A stretch of 64,000 bases of DNA from Hysterangium stoloniferum (Eukaryota; Basidiomycota; Agaricomycetes; Hysterangiales; Hysterangiaceae), in the NCBI GenBank assembly GCA_015178975.1, contig WHVD01000006.1, forward strand, positions 1,488,001 to 1,552,000, in the 5' to 3' direction. Position numbers and translations under genes: made by a program. Shown here piece after piece: positions 43,262-54,423 of the stretch; position 1 is the stretch's first letter, and every line of letters begins with the position of its first letter. Under the pieces are notes generated by a model. The model did no database searches. It saw only the letters and a program-made list of their open reading frames with translations, and was not told where the DNA came from.

Positions 43262-43740
43262 CGCGCCGTATAACCAAGTCTCGAAACACTGTCCAATTGT
43301 GTTTTCAAGTCTCAAGACCCACCTTCCACTTTCTGCACAGATTGTATTCATCTTGGAAATACTCTTCGCAATATTTTCTTTAGGGCTTATTATTCAGGAT
43401 TAATCCCAACAATAACCATTCGAAAACCCATTTATCACATCTACCATAATTCTATTTCATCCACAAGACTTTACAACCGTTCTACAATCGACAACTCAAA
43501 TAACGTCACTCGTCGCCATTCTATGGTAGCCGTCACTCCTATCTCATCCGTCCCTCCTTTTCCATAGCCAAAGAACCGATCATATCCTTTAGGTCTCTGG
43601 CAGGGAACTACATAACAGGAGGAGTAGAGCGGTGAGGAGGAGCATTGAGAGTTAAGACACCGCACAATAGGAAGGAGGCGCTCCCTATGTTTATGTTCGA
43701 TGTACCGATCACGGCTGCCCTCATATCTTCCATTCTTCAG

Positions 43741-43855
43741 AGCGGTGAGGAGGAGCATTGAGAAGCGGTGAGGAGGAGCATTGAGAAGCGGTGAGGAGGA
43801 GCATTGAGAAGCGGTGAGGAGGAGCATTGAGAAGCGGTGAGGAGGAGCATTAAGA
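43741..43855. repeat. 23-bp tandem repeat, five units
   Basis: Unit AGCGGTGAGGAGGAGCATTG plus AGA. Single copies also occur near 43629 and 44036. The GGTGAGGAGGAG part matches the purine tract before the 3' LTR (45985-45993). Confidence 0.9.
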
Positions 43856-44339
43856 AGAGAACACTGCACCACAATTGCGAAAGTGGCCCTCCTTGTTTAG
43901 GTTCACCGTGTCATGGTGTCTGTCATTATTCACCACACTCGTTGCGTGCGCATCATATCCAGCGTCCTCCAACATCTCTTTCAATTGAGTCTGGCAGGGA
44001 GTCGTGTCTGCTTCATTCTCTCATCGCCACCATTCAGAGCGGTGAGGAGGAGCGTTGAGAAACGAACACCCCACCATGGAAGGAAGCAGCCCTACTGCTT
44101 AATGGTGTCTCTCCATCCTTCAACACCTCTTTCAACTCACGTTGGTGCATAATTGCATCCACCCCATTGTCAGTCCTGCTCATCAGCATGTAATCACATC
44201 TGTCCACCAATTTCCGTCAACGTCGATTCCAAATTCTGCCCATGTATGCTCATCATTTCATCTATCGCCTCTGTGCGAATCTTTTAGTGTGCCATGTGGT
44301 ACCACCATCTTACTATCGCTTTTGAGCGAGTCTTTTTAT

Positions 44340-44900
44340 CCCTTTTAGCACCATCATCTCTTATCACCTCTGTGCAAACCTATCACCTCTGTGAAAACTC
44401 ATCATCTCTGTGCAAACTTATCGCCTCTGTGCAAATATCCTATCACCTCTTGTGCCATTCTGCACTGTCATCTTACTATCGCCTCTGAGTGAACATTTCG
44501 CCATACATTCTGCATCGGCACCATTTTTTCTGGATCACCTCTTTCCAATGTCTGCTGTTGGCGACAAAAATATTGGCACATTTATAAGGTATCTCAAGCA
44601 CATTTATAATGGCACAGATTAAACCTTTTCTTGGAACTGCCTGTTCCAAAGTCTACCACAACCACTCCTCAATAGGAACTAGGTAATTTCTGGGACAAAA
44701 TTTATGGCAAAATTTATAGAGCTTAAACTTGAATTCTTTTGGAACCGCCTGTTCCAAGTTGACTGCGACCACCTCTGTCTGGCCAGTGACAAAACTTACG
44801 GCAATATAGCTCAATTTTTTATGGAACCGCTTGTTCCAAGTCCACCGCACCCACCTTTGTGTGGCCATTTTGGCAACAAAATTTATGGCACAATTTATTG
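44340..44900. repeat. Short direct repeats in the copia-derived interior
   Basis: Around 44350-44460 there are several copies of a motif close to TATCACCTCTGTGCAAAC. Around 44630-44890 a unit of about 110 bp (GAACCGCCTGTTCCAAG ... TTTATGGCA) recurs three times. No protein similarity. Confidence 0.7.
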
Positions 44901-45886
44901 AGTATAAAACTCATATTTCATTTCCTCGACATTCAATCCTTCTATTTTTTGACAGGCATATGGGAAACAACAATCTATGCCAGCTTAACGGCACATTTAT
45001 AGGGCGTATGTATAATCAAGAGGCAATACCACTTTTCAGACCAAGACCTTAATACCATAACAGGGCAGGAAGCTTTGACATCTTGCCTTATTAATTTATT
45101 TTAGGCCAAATCCAACTCTGGAATACCCTCAATAATCTACTACTTTTTATTACTTGTCTAGCAATGCATCGGTCCTTATACAAGACCTACACGGGCCGAG
45201 GAGGAGAATTTTGGACCTACGTTATACGACCCAGCAAGCTCTATTTTGGACCTACGATATACGACCCAGACGTTATACGACCCAAAATTCACTTCAAATT
45301 TTGTACCCTCGTCGGCGCACCAAAGCTATGTGATTTGAGGAGGAGAATTTCAGTCCTGTCATATGCGACTCAGCAAGCTTGTCTGGCCGATGACTGCTAC
45401 TTATTTCTACAATTGTCTAACAGTACGTCGACATTCGTACAGGCCTATGCCAGTCGAGGAGAAGAATCTAGTCCTACATTATGTGACTCAGAAAGCTTGT
45501 CTGGCCGATGACTGCTACACCTTTCGTGACCCGACAAAGCAGATAAAAAAGGGAAAAATCAACTTTTATTATCACGACTATTTCGTGGCGTATCAAGTCC
45601 TACAACTAAAGTTATCATTTTTTTTGGGGGGCAGCATTCAGGCTTACTAGTTTCGAAAAAGAATGGACTGGAGAGTTTGAAGTGGATCATGGCCAGCTAC
45701 CATTCACAACTTGAATTCACTTTCAATTCCGATCACAACCACCCCCGCAGCACATTGGATCCTATGTATCACAATCTCACTTTCTGAAGTGTGGTGGCAA
45801 TTTTCCCAAATTTATTATCATCCATTCCATTATCTCGACTTCCTTCGACATTCACATCTCACTCAATATACTGCATCAAACCATCC

Positions 45887-45961
45887 ATGACTGACATATT
45901 CACGAAGGCCCTGGAAGGTCCACAATTCATGGGACTACGAAGACTACTTGGTCTACAATAA
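45887..45961 (+). pseudogene. Residual copia RNase H C-terminus
   Basis: Reads MTDIFTKALEGPQFMGL then RRLLGLQ and a stop. The (A)DIxTKAL...LRxxLGL pattern is the usual end of copia pol, about 30 bases before the polypurine tract. It shows which superfamily the element came from. Confidence 0.75.
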
Positions 45962-45993
45962 GACAGCGGTAGAAAAGCATCAGTGAGGAGGAG

Positions 45994-46219
45994 TGTTGGA
46001 AGGTGAAGAAAACACCGTTCTGCTTTTCCTGATCAGGGGGCAATATGAGCTGAGACATAAAGGTTCTTCTGCCCTTTGTTCTCGGGCATTTCACCCCAAC
46101 TCCCCCAGTGCCTACATAATCGAGAAAACGTATATAAATGAGGCAACTACTGTATAGTTACAAGTGGTCTGTTATACTTATCCATGACTCCCTAATAATA
46201 TGGGTCTTGAATTCTAACA
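45994..46219 (+). repeat. 3' LTR (226 bp) of the copia-derived element
   Basis: Same ends and length as the 5' LTR; preceded by GTGAGGAGGAG. Confidence 0.95.
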
Positions 46220-46368
46220 TAATAAAAACCTGGCTGCCCAAAACTAGATAACCCGGCTTATTATAAATATGTTTCAACCACTGTAGGCTTCAATTATGTA
46301 ATGTTTGACATCATTTGAAGCTTTGAGTATGTGAAGTTAAAAGGAAACAACATAATTCTTGAAATAAT
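46220..46368 (-). repeat. Diverged LTR-D-like sequence, right part
   Basis: Continuation of 41820-43018 after the copia-derived element; includes TATGTGAAGTTAAAAGGAA as in LTR-D near 38705. Confidence 0.55.
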
Positions 46369-47115
46369 TGTTAAAAACTGGAATGGGAGGTTTGGGGAAC
46401 CAATGGGAACTGACAGGGACCAAACGGAAGGACTTGGCTTCAGCTTATGTGTTGTGTGCTCACAAAGGTACCATTGAATGTCCTTAAATTTCAAATGTAT
46501 AGGGTAATACTCAGCGATTGGAAACTGAGTTGTATGTGAACAGTCAGAAACTGAAGTGACAAATATTGAAGTTGAGGTTGAAGTTGTAAATGTAGGTTGG
46601 GTTGTGAAATCAGATGGTGTCAGAATGTGGAGGTCATGAACGAATAGCAGAGTCAGAGACTAGAAGGTGTATCTAAGTCAATATTCTGATTGTTTAGTAG
46701 CTACATTACAGTGGGTTTATATACGAGTTATCAGTGTCTAGAAAATACTAACTAAGGGAAGAGCGGAAATACCCCAAAGACAAATAAACTTGACCAAGAA
46801 CAAGAAGGTTATGATAAAGTCAGAGGCTGTGAATAACTGAGGGCAGTAACTACAAAAAAGGAAACAGTCCATGAGTTACAGGTATATATACAGGCATATG
46901 TGAAATGGATCATCAAAAGGATAAAAGGACATATCAAAGTATAACCAGATAGTATGAGTATAACTTGACAGGGTTGTAAGTGGGTTGATCACCATGAAAG
47001 TATATGTCAGTGTTGGGTATGCTGACAGTTGCTGATATGAGGACATGAACAATAACTTGGTGTTGTAAGCCGGTAGTTTTGTAAGTTACCTTTGGGTTGT
47101 GACACAGTCGTAACA
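46369..47115 (-). repeat. 3' LTR (LTR-B) of Ty3-3
   Basis: 747 bp, on + TGTTAAAAACTGG to CAGTCGTAACA. No TSD (ATAAT left, GTATC right), as expected for one LTR of an element. The incomplete LTR at the right end of the window (63437-64000) is a close relative. Confidence 0.87.
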
Positions 47116-47285
47116 GTATCTCCCCAATTGGTTGAAATCCCAAGGAGGCTGAAAATCTAGATCTTGTTACATAAAACTTGTCGGGTACAAGTGTTGTGTC
47201 AAGATGTCATGTGACCTGGTAAAAAATTACATATAAAAATTGTAGGAATGCTGGCACTTGGATTTTCAACTCTTTCTCTTCATCC

Positions 47286-48265
47286 ATGATGACCATGGGT
47301 TCTGGCTCTAGATCTTTCCCACTGAGAGTGATTGTAACCCCATGTCAGGTCCAAATGGACCACTGAGTGCACAAGAGTGTCATCATCAGCTCGAAGAGAA
47401 GAAAAGGGCTCATGAGGAGGAGGAGCAGAAAGAGAGAGAAGAACTGAGGGTGGTGGAGGTGGAGGAGAAGAGATTTGCAGAGGAGGAGGCTGCATGCAGG
47501 CATTAGGAAGCTGAGCTTGTGAGAGAAAAGCAGAGGGAGGTGGCTAGGGTGTGAGAAGAGGAGGTGAGGAAGAAGCAGGAGGGTAAGGTGAGTTGGGAGT
47601 GTCATTGCACTTGTGACCTCTCTGATGTCCTTTTACAGTGCAAAGCAACAACACCATTGGGTACTGATGGTGAAGAGGACAAAGAGGAAGAAGTGGCAGA
47701 GCCTTCAAGCCCTAAAGTATGTCTGTGTTCTTATTTGTTATCTTAGTTTTACTAATTTCGGTAACAGAAACAAAAATTGGCCCCCAGGGCAGGGCCCAAA
47801 AACAATCCAAAGTGCAATTGATGCACTACCTGAGGTTGAGTCTGCCATCAACAGGCGAATGGTTGGGGCCGGACATGTGAAGAATGTGTGAGTCAGAAAC
47901 TCAGGTGCATATTCCCAGGTACTAACGGTAATGGGTCATTTCTAGAATGTCAGGTGGATGCCATGGAAGAAAACAATCAGCTCCTGCACACTTATCTTTG
48001 GGAGATGTGGCAATACTGTCAACAAAACTTACAGAACCAAGTGCTAATCAGTGAATGGCTGTGAATACTAGGCTTGGGGTTGGACAACCAAGCGAGTGCA
48101 ATGGTATATGTCAGGGAGTGACTTGAACAATACTTGGAGGCTGCAGGTTCCAAAGGTGTAGGGCCTGGTGTTGAAAACGTTAAAGAGGCATCGGAGAATG
48201 TTGGTGAAAAGGAGGTGTCAGAAGCTGAGGAAGAAGGGGAAATCATAGGAGAAACTTTAGAGTAG
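47286..48265 (+). pseudogene. Antisense Zn2Cys6-type spliced gene of Ty3-3
   Basis: Second copy of the gene at 5588-6273. ATG at 47286 or 47295. A Glu/Arg-rich coiled-coil-like stretch (HEEEEQKEREELRVVEVEE) is followed by an intron ending TTTTACAG before CKATTPLG (about 47638), then a second intron ending GGTAACAG before KQKLAPRAGPK (about 47767). Both introns are at the same places as in Ty3-1. The cysteines keep the spacing C-x2-C-x6-C-x10-C-x2-C, with three TGA codons inside the cluster. The C-terminal part (MEENNQLLHTYLWEMWQYCQ, then an acidic tail) ends at a TAG, 48263-48265. Decayed; function unknown. Confidence 0.7.
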
Positions 48266-48359
48266 TTAGAAATATAACAGTTTAACATTAAATTGTGTGT
48301 GAACTTGAAAGTTGGAAATGCCGAACAGCGAGTAGAAAAAATGACTTAAAAAAAAACAG

Positions 48360-48870
48360 ACATGAGGCATAATCAGAAAGGGTTGGTTTACCACATGAAT
48401 CTAGAGAGACCAGGTTTGTTTGGGTATGCTTGATGAAAACTTAAAACAATTTTTGATGCATTTCCAAGCTCTGTGGCTAGAATCCATGAAGTTTCTTCAT
48501 CTGTACCTTCATAGCCAGCCCATTTCACTAAATAGAATAACTTGCAGGAGTGTCAGTGATTGTCAATTTTGGAGTCTAGGATTTCCAATATCTCAAATTC
48601 AGGTTCTCTGTCAATAATCACAGGTGGTGGTGGTGGTTGTATGTGATCTGGTATAGTATTAGCAACATGTGGTTCTAACATAGATACATGAAATACTGGG
48701 TGTACTGTTGTCAGGGAGCCGAAGCCTCCATAAAAGCGTGCCAGCTTGTGCTATAATTTCAAAAGGACCTAAGTACTTTCAGAGAGCTTTTTGGAAGGTC
48801 TAGTGGTTCGGAAAAACTCGGCTTTAACAAATATGCGGTCTCTGACCTTGAAGTCAGGGCTTCTGTCCCA
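48360..48870 (-). pseudogene. Ty3-3 integrase end with chromodomain
   Basis: Minus-strand reading: FVKAEFFRTTRPSKKLSE, FHVSMLEPHVANTIPD, then the chromodomain (KLFYLVKWAGYEGTDEE, TSWILATEL). It ends in convergent orientation to the antisense gene. A frameshift and stops are present. The upstream part is lost at the LTR-D joint. Confidence 0.85.
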
Positions 48871-50210
48871 GGACTGCGGCCTTGAACCAAGCAAAAGGTT
48901 GGAACCCTTGTTTCAGAGAGGGGAGTCATAAGATAAATAAAGGGTAAAAAATAAGTAGAATATGAGGTCATTATGATCTAAATAATGACCTTATAAAATA
49001 AATAAATAGTTAATTATTTAGTTATCAAAATGTATATAAGGAGGGCCAAGTTTCCAATAAAAACTAACTTATCACATACATATTTTACAGCACAGCTCAG
49101 AAGCTTATCTCATCATCCTAAGGACAATAATAGCCTTAGTCTGATACACTAACTGCAAGCACCTACACTTGCAGAATCTAGAACTCTTTGTCAGCAACTC
49201 TTGGACTTAGCTAATCATCTAAGTTCCCCCAGCCTCACAGCTACCCCTTAGGCTTATTAATCACATAATAAATAATAAACCTAATAAGTATTCTTACTGA
49301 AATCCCTGCCAACACTTAGATTGTTCAAGGCCTTAAGCTAGTGAATTAATCAAGTACAAGCACACAAGAAAATTTAACATAAATTATCTTCTCTATTAAT
49401 AGTGTGAGGAGTATGCTTTTACCACAGTATCATTGTGGTAAAACACTCCTTTTATTTCATTTATATTTTACATATTCTATTCATATTTTTCTATCTTTCA
49501 TATTCTTCAAATATTGCATATTTCATTAGTTCGAAGCATTGTGTATACTTGTGGGTGCACTCAGCACCAATTGGAACTCAGACACACTTTAACCCAAGAA
49601 CCACCACTCGTAAGACATAAACTAGGTCTACTACTACTATGAGCGGTGATCAGGGTAACGTGTCAGCTACTACATAGGTAGCGATATCTGAACTATCTGT
49701 TAAATTTGATGATGAAACACACCTTTTTATAGGGGGAGTCCACCAATTATTGCAACTTTTCATATGAAGATGCTAATTGTGGACCATGCATTTGGAGGTT
49801 AATGTGTGTCAGAACCACTATACACCTCCCAGAGCATCCAACCTATATTGTCAGGAGGTGCTACACTAACTGACACAAGATATTGAGACACAAAGTACTT
49901 TTATTACAAGCTTATTAAACCCTTGTATATTGTGTATTGCAATAGAGTCAACTCATACTATTTTTAATACTATCTAACACTTCTGGCCTCGAACTGTAAC
50001 AGTCGAGGCCTCCACTCGAACCATTGCACTCGTTGACTCCTTCGTCATCTTGTGCTCCTTCTCTCACTTTCTCTTATATTGCACCGAATAGGTCAATATC
50101 CTTCCTTTCTACTCATTTCTTCGTATATAGAACGGTCAGAACTTCCGCCACTCTTCACAAATAGTTACAAATAAGTATACAAGAAACAGAAGCTTTATAT
50201 CAAGTCTCTG
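48871..50210 (+). repeat. LTR-D fragment interrupted by an LTR-E
   Basis: From TTCTGTCCCAGGACTGCGGCC on, the sequence matches LTR-D (TATATAAGGAGGGCC near 49031, CTAACTGCAAGCACC, CTTAGGCTTATTAA). It starts in mid-LTR and is cut at 50211 by LTR-A2. An LTR-E with TSD lies inside. Confidence 0.85.
49403..50159. repeat. Solo LTR-E, TSD AATAG, with an extra 272-bp insert
   Basis: 757 bp from TGTGAGGAGTATGC to ACTCTTCACA with TSD AATAG (49398-49402, 50160-50164). Its excess length over other LTR-E copies is a segment 49698-49969 flanked by CTATC on both sides (49693-49697, 49970-49974), i.e. a further unclassified insertion starting TGTTAAATTTG and ending TTTTTAATA. Confidence 0.9.
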
Positions 50211-51023
50211 TGTTAGGTTTGCGTACATGGAGGGTTTCCGGAGAAACCTGTGGAAAAGCCAGTAGGACTTGGCTTCAGCTTATAGGCTGCACCCTCATGA
50301 GATTGTCTTGTCCAATTTCAAATGGGTGGACGGGAATCCTGGGGAGTCTGGGTGGAGTTCATGGATTGAGAGGTCAGGGAGTTGAGATACATAGATAAGT
50401 CGGAGGTTGAGTGATAGATAGGTCAGAGCCTGTGGGCTCCGACAAGTAAAAGTGGTATGTTTCAAAGAGGAGATTAGAGCAGAAAATATACTAAGATTAC
50501 TGGGGAGAATCTAAGCTGATTTTCTGACTGGATTGTATGTACAACATCTGCCAGACTATATCAACTGTGGAATGAATAACATACCAAATCCAGTAATAAT
50601 GAAAACTAAACTAGCAAACATAAAATGAGATAAATAAACACCAAACTTGGTGTTAGGAACGGAACGGAGTGGAGTGGAGTCCAAATTGTGACAGGTCATA
50701 AAACCATAATAGGAACAGGGCGGGAGTGGGGTCCGAATCGTGACAGGTCATTTGACTATAACAGGAATGGGGCTCAGTTAGAGAGCTGACAGGTTTTCTG
50801 AGCAGGGTCTGGTGACTGATGCGTGGGACGGGGTCAGAGATAGACAGGGGCAGAGTCTGGCGGGTATTCCAGTGACTGATACATGAAGTAATGGAGGTCC
50901 AACGTGGACAGGTCTGACTTACAGAGTCCAGCGGGAATTCCAGTAAACTGACAATTGGTGCATATAGGGTGTGGGTGCATATAAGTTAGTGCCTGGAGTC
51001 TGGCAGGAATTCCGGTTGTAACA
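50211..51023 (-). repeat. LTR-A2 without TSD
   Basis: On + TGTTAGGTTTGCG to GGTTGTAACA, 813 bp, with shared core, TATA and hairpin. Flanks CTCTG and GGACA differ, and left and right neighbours belong to different families, so it sits at a recombination joint. Confidence 0.85.
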
Positions 51024-51214
51024 GGACATATCAAAGTATAACCAGATAGTACAAGTATAATTTGACAGGGGCATAAATGGGGTTTGATCACCATGAAGGC
51101 ATATATCAGTGTCAGGTGACTGATGGTTTCCAATATGATGACTTGATCAATAACTAGAAACATCAGTCGACAGTAATATCCTCAGGGACCATTGGGTTGC
51201 AACACGGTTGCAAC

Positions 51215-51420
51215 TGTAAGAATTACATAAGCAGGGTGAAAATATTGACCTGAGCTGGATTTGAACCAGTGACCACTAAGTTTGGATTACATGTCTAGTG
51301 CTCTTAACCCCTGAGCTATCAGGCCATTAAGAGTAGTTCTATTAAGAACCAGTTACTACTGAGATGATTAGTCATCAGTAAGATATTAATATATCCAGGT
51401 CAACCATTACTCATTCAATA
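51215..51420. mobile_element. 206-bp insertion carrying a tRNA-Thr-like sequence
   Basis: Flanked by GCAAC at 51210-51214 and 51421-51425. Other LTR-B copies run straight through this point. It starts TGTAAGAATTAC and ends ATTCAATA. A tRNA-like unit lies inside on the minus strand, so it may be a tRNA-derived SINE or a tRNA gene carried by a small element. Confidence 0.6.
51246..51325 (-). tRNA. tRNA-Thr(TGT)-like, possibly with a short intron
   Basis: Minus strand. The acceptor arms GGCCTGA and TCAGGTC pair fully (one G.T). The D arm is GCTC...GAGC, the anticodon loop is CATGTAA, and the T arm is ACTGG-TTCAAAT-CCAGC with one unpaired outer base. A-box-like TAGCTCAGGGG and B-box GGTTCAAATCC are present. 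If 7-8 bases after the anticodon are an intron, the 3' anticodon stem CTTAG and a five-base variable loop TGGTC fit; without it the stem is poor. No CCA is encoded. It may be a functional gene or a SINE head. Confidence 0.6.
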
Positions 51421-51437
51421 GCAACATGGTCGTAACA

Positions 51438-52427
51438 ACATTGCTTTATTGCTGTGTATGCATTTTTGGTGTTACATGACCTGTTACTTAAGCAGTCACA
51501 TGACATCTTACTTAACCAAATTCGAGTCAGAGGCATTTGCTTCCACCCCAGATCTTGGCCTCTGAACTTTCAAGTTCAGGGTTAGATTGAAGCCCTTGTC
51601 TCAGACTAGGGAGTCATAGGATCAAAAAGGGGTAATAAATAGTTAGACATGATATTATCACTGACTCAGTGATGATATCATAAAATAATTAAATAGTTAA
51701 ATAATTAGTTATCAAAATGTACATATATAAGGAGGGCCAGAAATCCACAATAAAATAATCTTATCACACACATATTTTACTACACAGCTCAGAAGCTTAT
51801 CTCATCATCCTAAGGACAATAATAGCCTTAGTCTGATATACTAACTGCAAGCACCTACACTTGCAGAATCTAGAACTCTTTGTCAGCAACTCTTGAACTT
51901 AGCTAATCATCTAAGTTCCCCCAGCCTCACAGCTACCCTTTAGGCTTATTAATTACATAATAAACCTAATTAGTATTCTTACTGAAATTCCTGCCAACAC
52001 TTAGATTATTCAAGGCCCATACCTAAGTTTATTGAATTAATCAAGTACAAGCACTCAAATAATCCAACCCAAATTATTTTCTCTATTAATAAATTATTTA
52101 ACACCTTTTTAAATATCTATTAATAGTTACAAATAAGCATACAAGAAACCGAAGCTTTATATCAAGTCTCTGTTACTACGCATATACTCAGCTTCTAGCC
52201 CCTATTCTCAAAGAATAGCTGTTTATTTGCTAAAAGAGTCATATATTGTTCTTTTGAACCTTTCAATAATCAAAATAGGCATTGATTTGAGTTGTTTAAG
52301 CTTAATAGTGCAGCTCATTAATCTATCAGTATTTAAATTACTGGACCTTTGCTTATTTTATTGTTGAAGCTCTGTGACACTATAGCATATATTGAGCTAT
52401 CTGAGAGAAACCCCTAAATACATTACA
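51438..52427 (+). repeat. LTR-D fragment
   Basis: Matches LTR-D from about AGTCATAGGATC through TATATAAGGAGGGCC (near 51726) to the end CTAAATACATTACA (52427). The 5' part (51438-51600) is diverged or truncated. The right neighbour is LTR-A2 in mid-sequence. Confidence 0.8.
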
Positions 52428-53175
52428 GCCCTCATGAGATCATGTCATCCAATTTCAGATGGGCAGATGGGAATCCTGGGGAGTCTGGGAGTAGTTGGTG
52501 GGTTGGAGGGTCAACTGTGGGAATTCTGCAGAGGTTGAGGGGTTGGGCGGTGATGAGTCAGAGGTCATGTGATAGATGGGTCAGAGCCTGTGGGCTCTGA
52601 TGAGGTAAATAGCAGTGTGTTTCAAAGAGGAGATTAGAGCAGAAAAGGTACTGAGATTACTGGGGGAAATCTAAGCTGATTTTCTGACTCAATTGTATGT
52701 ACAACATCTGCCAGACTATATAGACTGTGGAATGTATAACATACCAAATCCAGTAATAATGAAATCCAAACTAGTAAACATGAAGTGAAATAAGTAAACA
52801 CCAAATTTGGTGTTAGGAATGGAACAGAGCAGAGCGGAGTCTGAATTGTGACAGGTCATTAAACCATAATAGGAACAGGGTGGGAGCAGAGTCTGAACCA
52901 TGACAGGTCATTTGACCATAATGGGAATGTGGCTCAGTTAGAGAGCTGTCAGGTTTTATGAGAGGAGTCCAGTGACTGGTATGTGGGACAGGGTCAGGGA
53001 TAGACAGATGTGGGTCCCAGTGGGTATTCCGGTGACTGATACATGAAGTGATGAAGGTTGAGCACAGACAGGTCTGATGTCTGGAGTCTGGCAGTATTCC
53101 AGTAAACTGATGACTAGTGTGTGTAGGGTGCGGTGCGTATAGGTAATGGGTGTGTATAGGGTATGGGTGCATATA

Positions 53176-53498
53176 TGTAAGGGGACAAGTCATTCACACT
53201 TTATATCCCCCAGATTATGCTCTATTGTCTATTCCATTTTATTACCTTCCCATTACAGGACACCTTATTCTTTATAGGGTACATTGAACTGATGTATGAG
53301 GGCACTTAAGGCATGGGAAAACACACTGCGTGCTGTATAGCTGACGTGTCACACCTGATAGAGTTTCCTTAGACTTTTCTCTTTGGATTTCCTCTACTAG
53401 GTGAGTAGATAACTATAGTTATCTTGTATTTAGTCATTTATATATATCTTTGGATTTCCTCTACTAGTGTGTTATCCACTATTAGGGTTGCCCTTACA
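53176..53498. mobile_element. Possible 323-bp MITE with TGTAAGGG/CCCTTACA ends
   Basis: The insert is absent from other LTR-A2 copies. Ends TGTAAGGGGAC and GCCCTTACA form an 8-bp inverted repeat. TATA-like flanks on both sides could be the TSD, but they are blurred by a TATAGGG-rich host. No coding sequence; TTTGGATTTCCTCTACTAG is repeated inside. Confidence 0.4.
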
Positions 53499-53519
53499 GT
53501 ATAGGGTACGGGTGCATAT

Positions 53520-54423
53520 TGTTAGGATACACACACAGGCCGGGTTTCCGGAGAAACCCGCGGGATATCCGGAGAAACCTGTGGGATATCCGGTAGGACT
53601 TGGCTTCAGCTTATAGGCTGCACCCTCGCTAGATCGTGTTGTCCAATTTCAAACGGACGGATGGGGATCCCGGGGAGTCCAGGCAGGGTTCATGGGTCGT
53701 AGGTCGTAAGTCGGAGGTCGTAGGTCGTAAGTCGGAGGTCGTGGGTCGTAAGTCAGGGGTTGTGGGTCGTGAGTCGAGTTGGTTGAGAAAGGTAGATGCA
53801 CTGGAGCCCGTGGGCTCCAACTAGTGCAAGCGATGTGAATCAAGTAAGGTTTTAGAGCGGAAAATATTATTAGATTACTGGGGGGAATCTAAGCTAATTT
53901 TCTGACTGGATTGTATGTACAACATCTGCCAGTTTATATAGACATGGAGTGAATGACATACCAAATCCAGTAATGGCGAAACGAAACTAACAAAACATGA
54001 AACGGGAATAGTAAACACCAAATTGGTGTTAGGAAAGGAACGGAACGGAACGGAACGGAACGGAACGGAACGGAACGGAACGGAACGGAACGGAACGGAA
54101 CGGAACGGAACGGAACGGAACGGAACGGAACGGAACGGAACGGAACGGAACGGAGCAGAGCAGAGTCTGAATTGTGACAAAGCATAACCCATAACGGGAA
54201 ACGGGGTCCGGTGACTGGTGCGTGGGACGAAGATGGACATAGACAGAGATGGAGTCCGGGGGAAGTCCGGTGACTGATATGTGTCGTAATGAGGTCGAAC
54301 GTAACGAGGCTTGACGTAACGGAGTCCGGGCGGGAAATCCTATAAACAGACGATTGGTGCTTGTAGCGTGTGGGGGCATACGGGTTAGTGCCCGGAGTCC
54401 GGCGGGATTGTCCAGTCGTAACA
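53520..54423 (-). repeat. Solo LTR-A, TSD CATAT, with an expanded GGAAC array
   Basis: On + TGTTAGGATAC to CAGTCGTAACA, 904 bp, perfect TSD CATAT (53515-53519, 54424-54428), inserted into LTR-A2. Longer than other copies owing to the array at 54036-54152. Confidence 0.93.
54036..54152. repeat. (GGAAC)n microsatellite, about 23 units
   Basis: Pure GGAAC/CGGAA pentamers. Other LTR-A copies have only two units at this place (for example near 4628-4640), so this is a private expansion within one LTR. Confidence 0.97.

Larger units (their letters stand above)
43019..46219 (+). mobile_element. Copia-derived, mostly non-coding LTR element, TSD TAATA
   Basis: 3201 bp with 226-bp LTRs at both ends, TSD TAATA (43014-43018, 46220-46224), a half-tRNA-iMet priming site and a purine tract. 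The interior has no gag or pol except the last about 25 residues of a copia RNase H. It is filled with short direct repeats. It is thus a large retrotransposon derivative that would need proteins from another copia element. Confidence 0.9.
46369..48870 (-). mobile_element. Ty3-3: 3' end of a minus-strand Ty3 with antisense gene
   Basis: Left to right: 3' LTR-B (46369-47115), a purine tract on the minus strand (47116-47131), the antisense gene on + (47286-48265) and the chromodomain end of integrase on minus (about 48870-48360). The rest of pol is lost at the joint with LTR-D at about 48871. The arrangement repeats that of Ty3-1 with a different LTR family. Confidence 0.85.
51024..51437 (-). 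repeat. LTR-B fragment with a tRNA-containing insert
   Basis: Sense-start half of an LTR-B (on + from GGACATATCAAAGTATAACC to TGGTCGTAACA). An insert at 51215-51420 splits its last bases, with GCAAC on each side. Confidence 0.8.

Noticed and set aside
43836-44620. Several 60-80-codon ORFs in the copia-derived interior
   Set aside because: Overlapping frames over short direct repeats; no similarity to gag or pol.
47280-47605. Leu/Pro-rich minus-strand ORFs
   Set aside because: Mirror frames of the Glu-rich exon of the antisense gene on the + strand.
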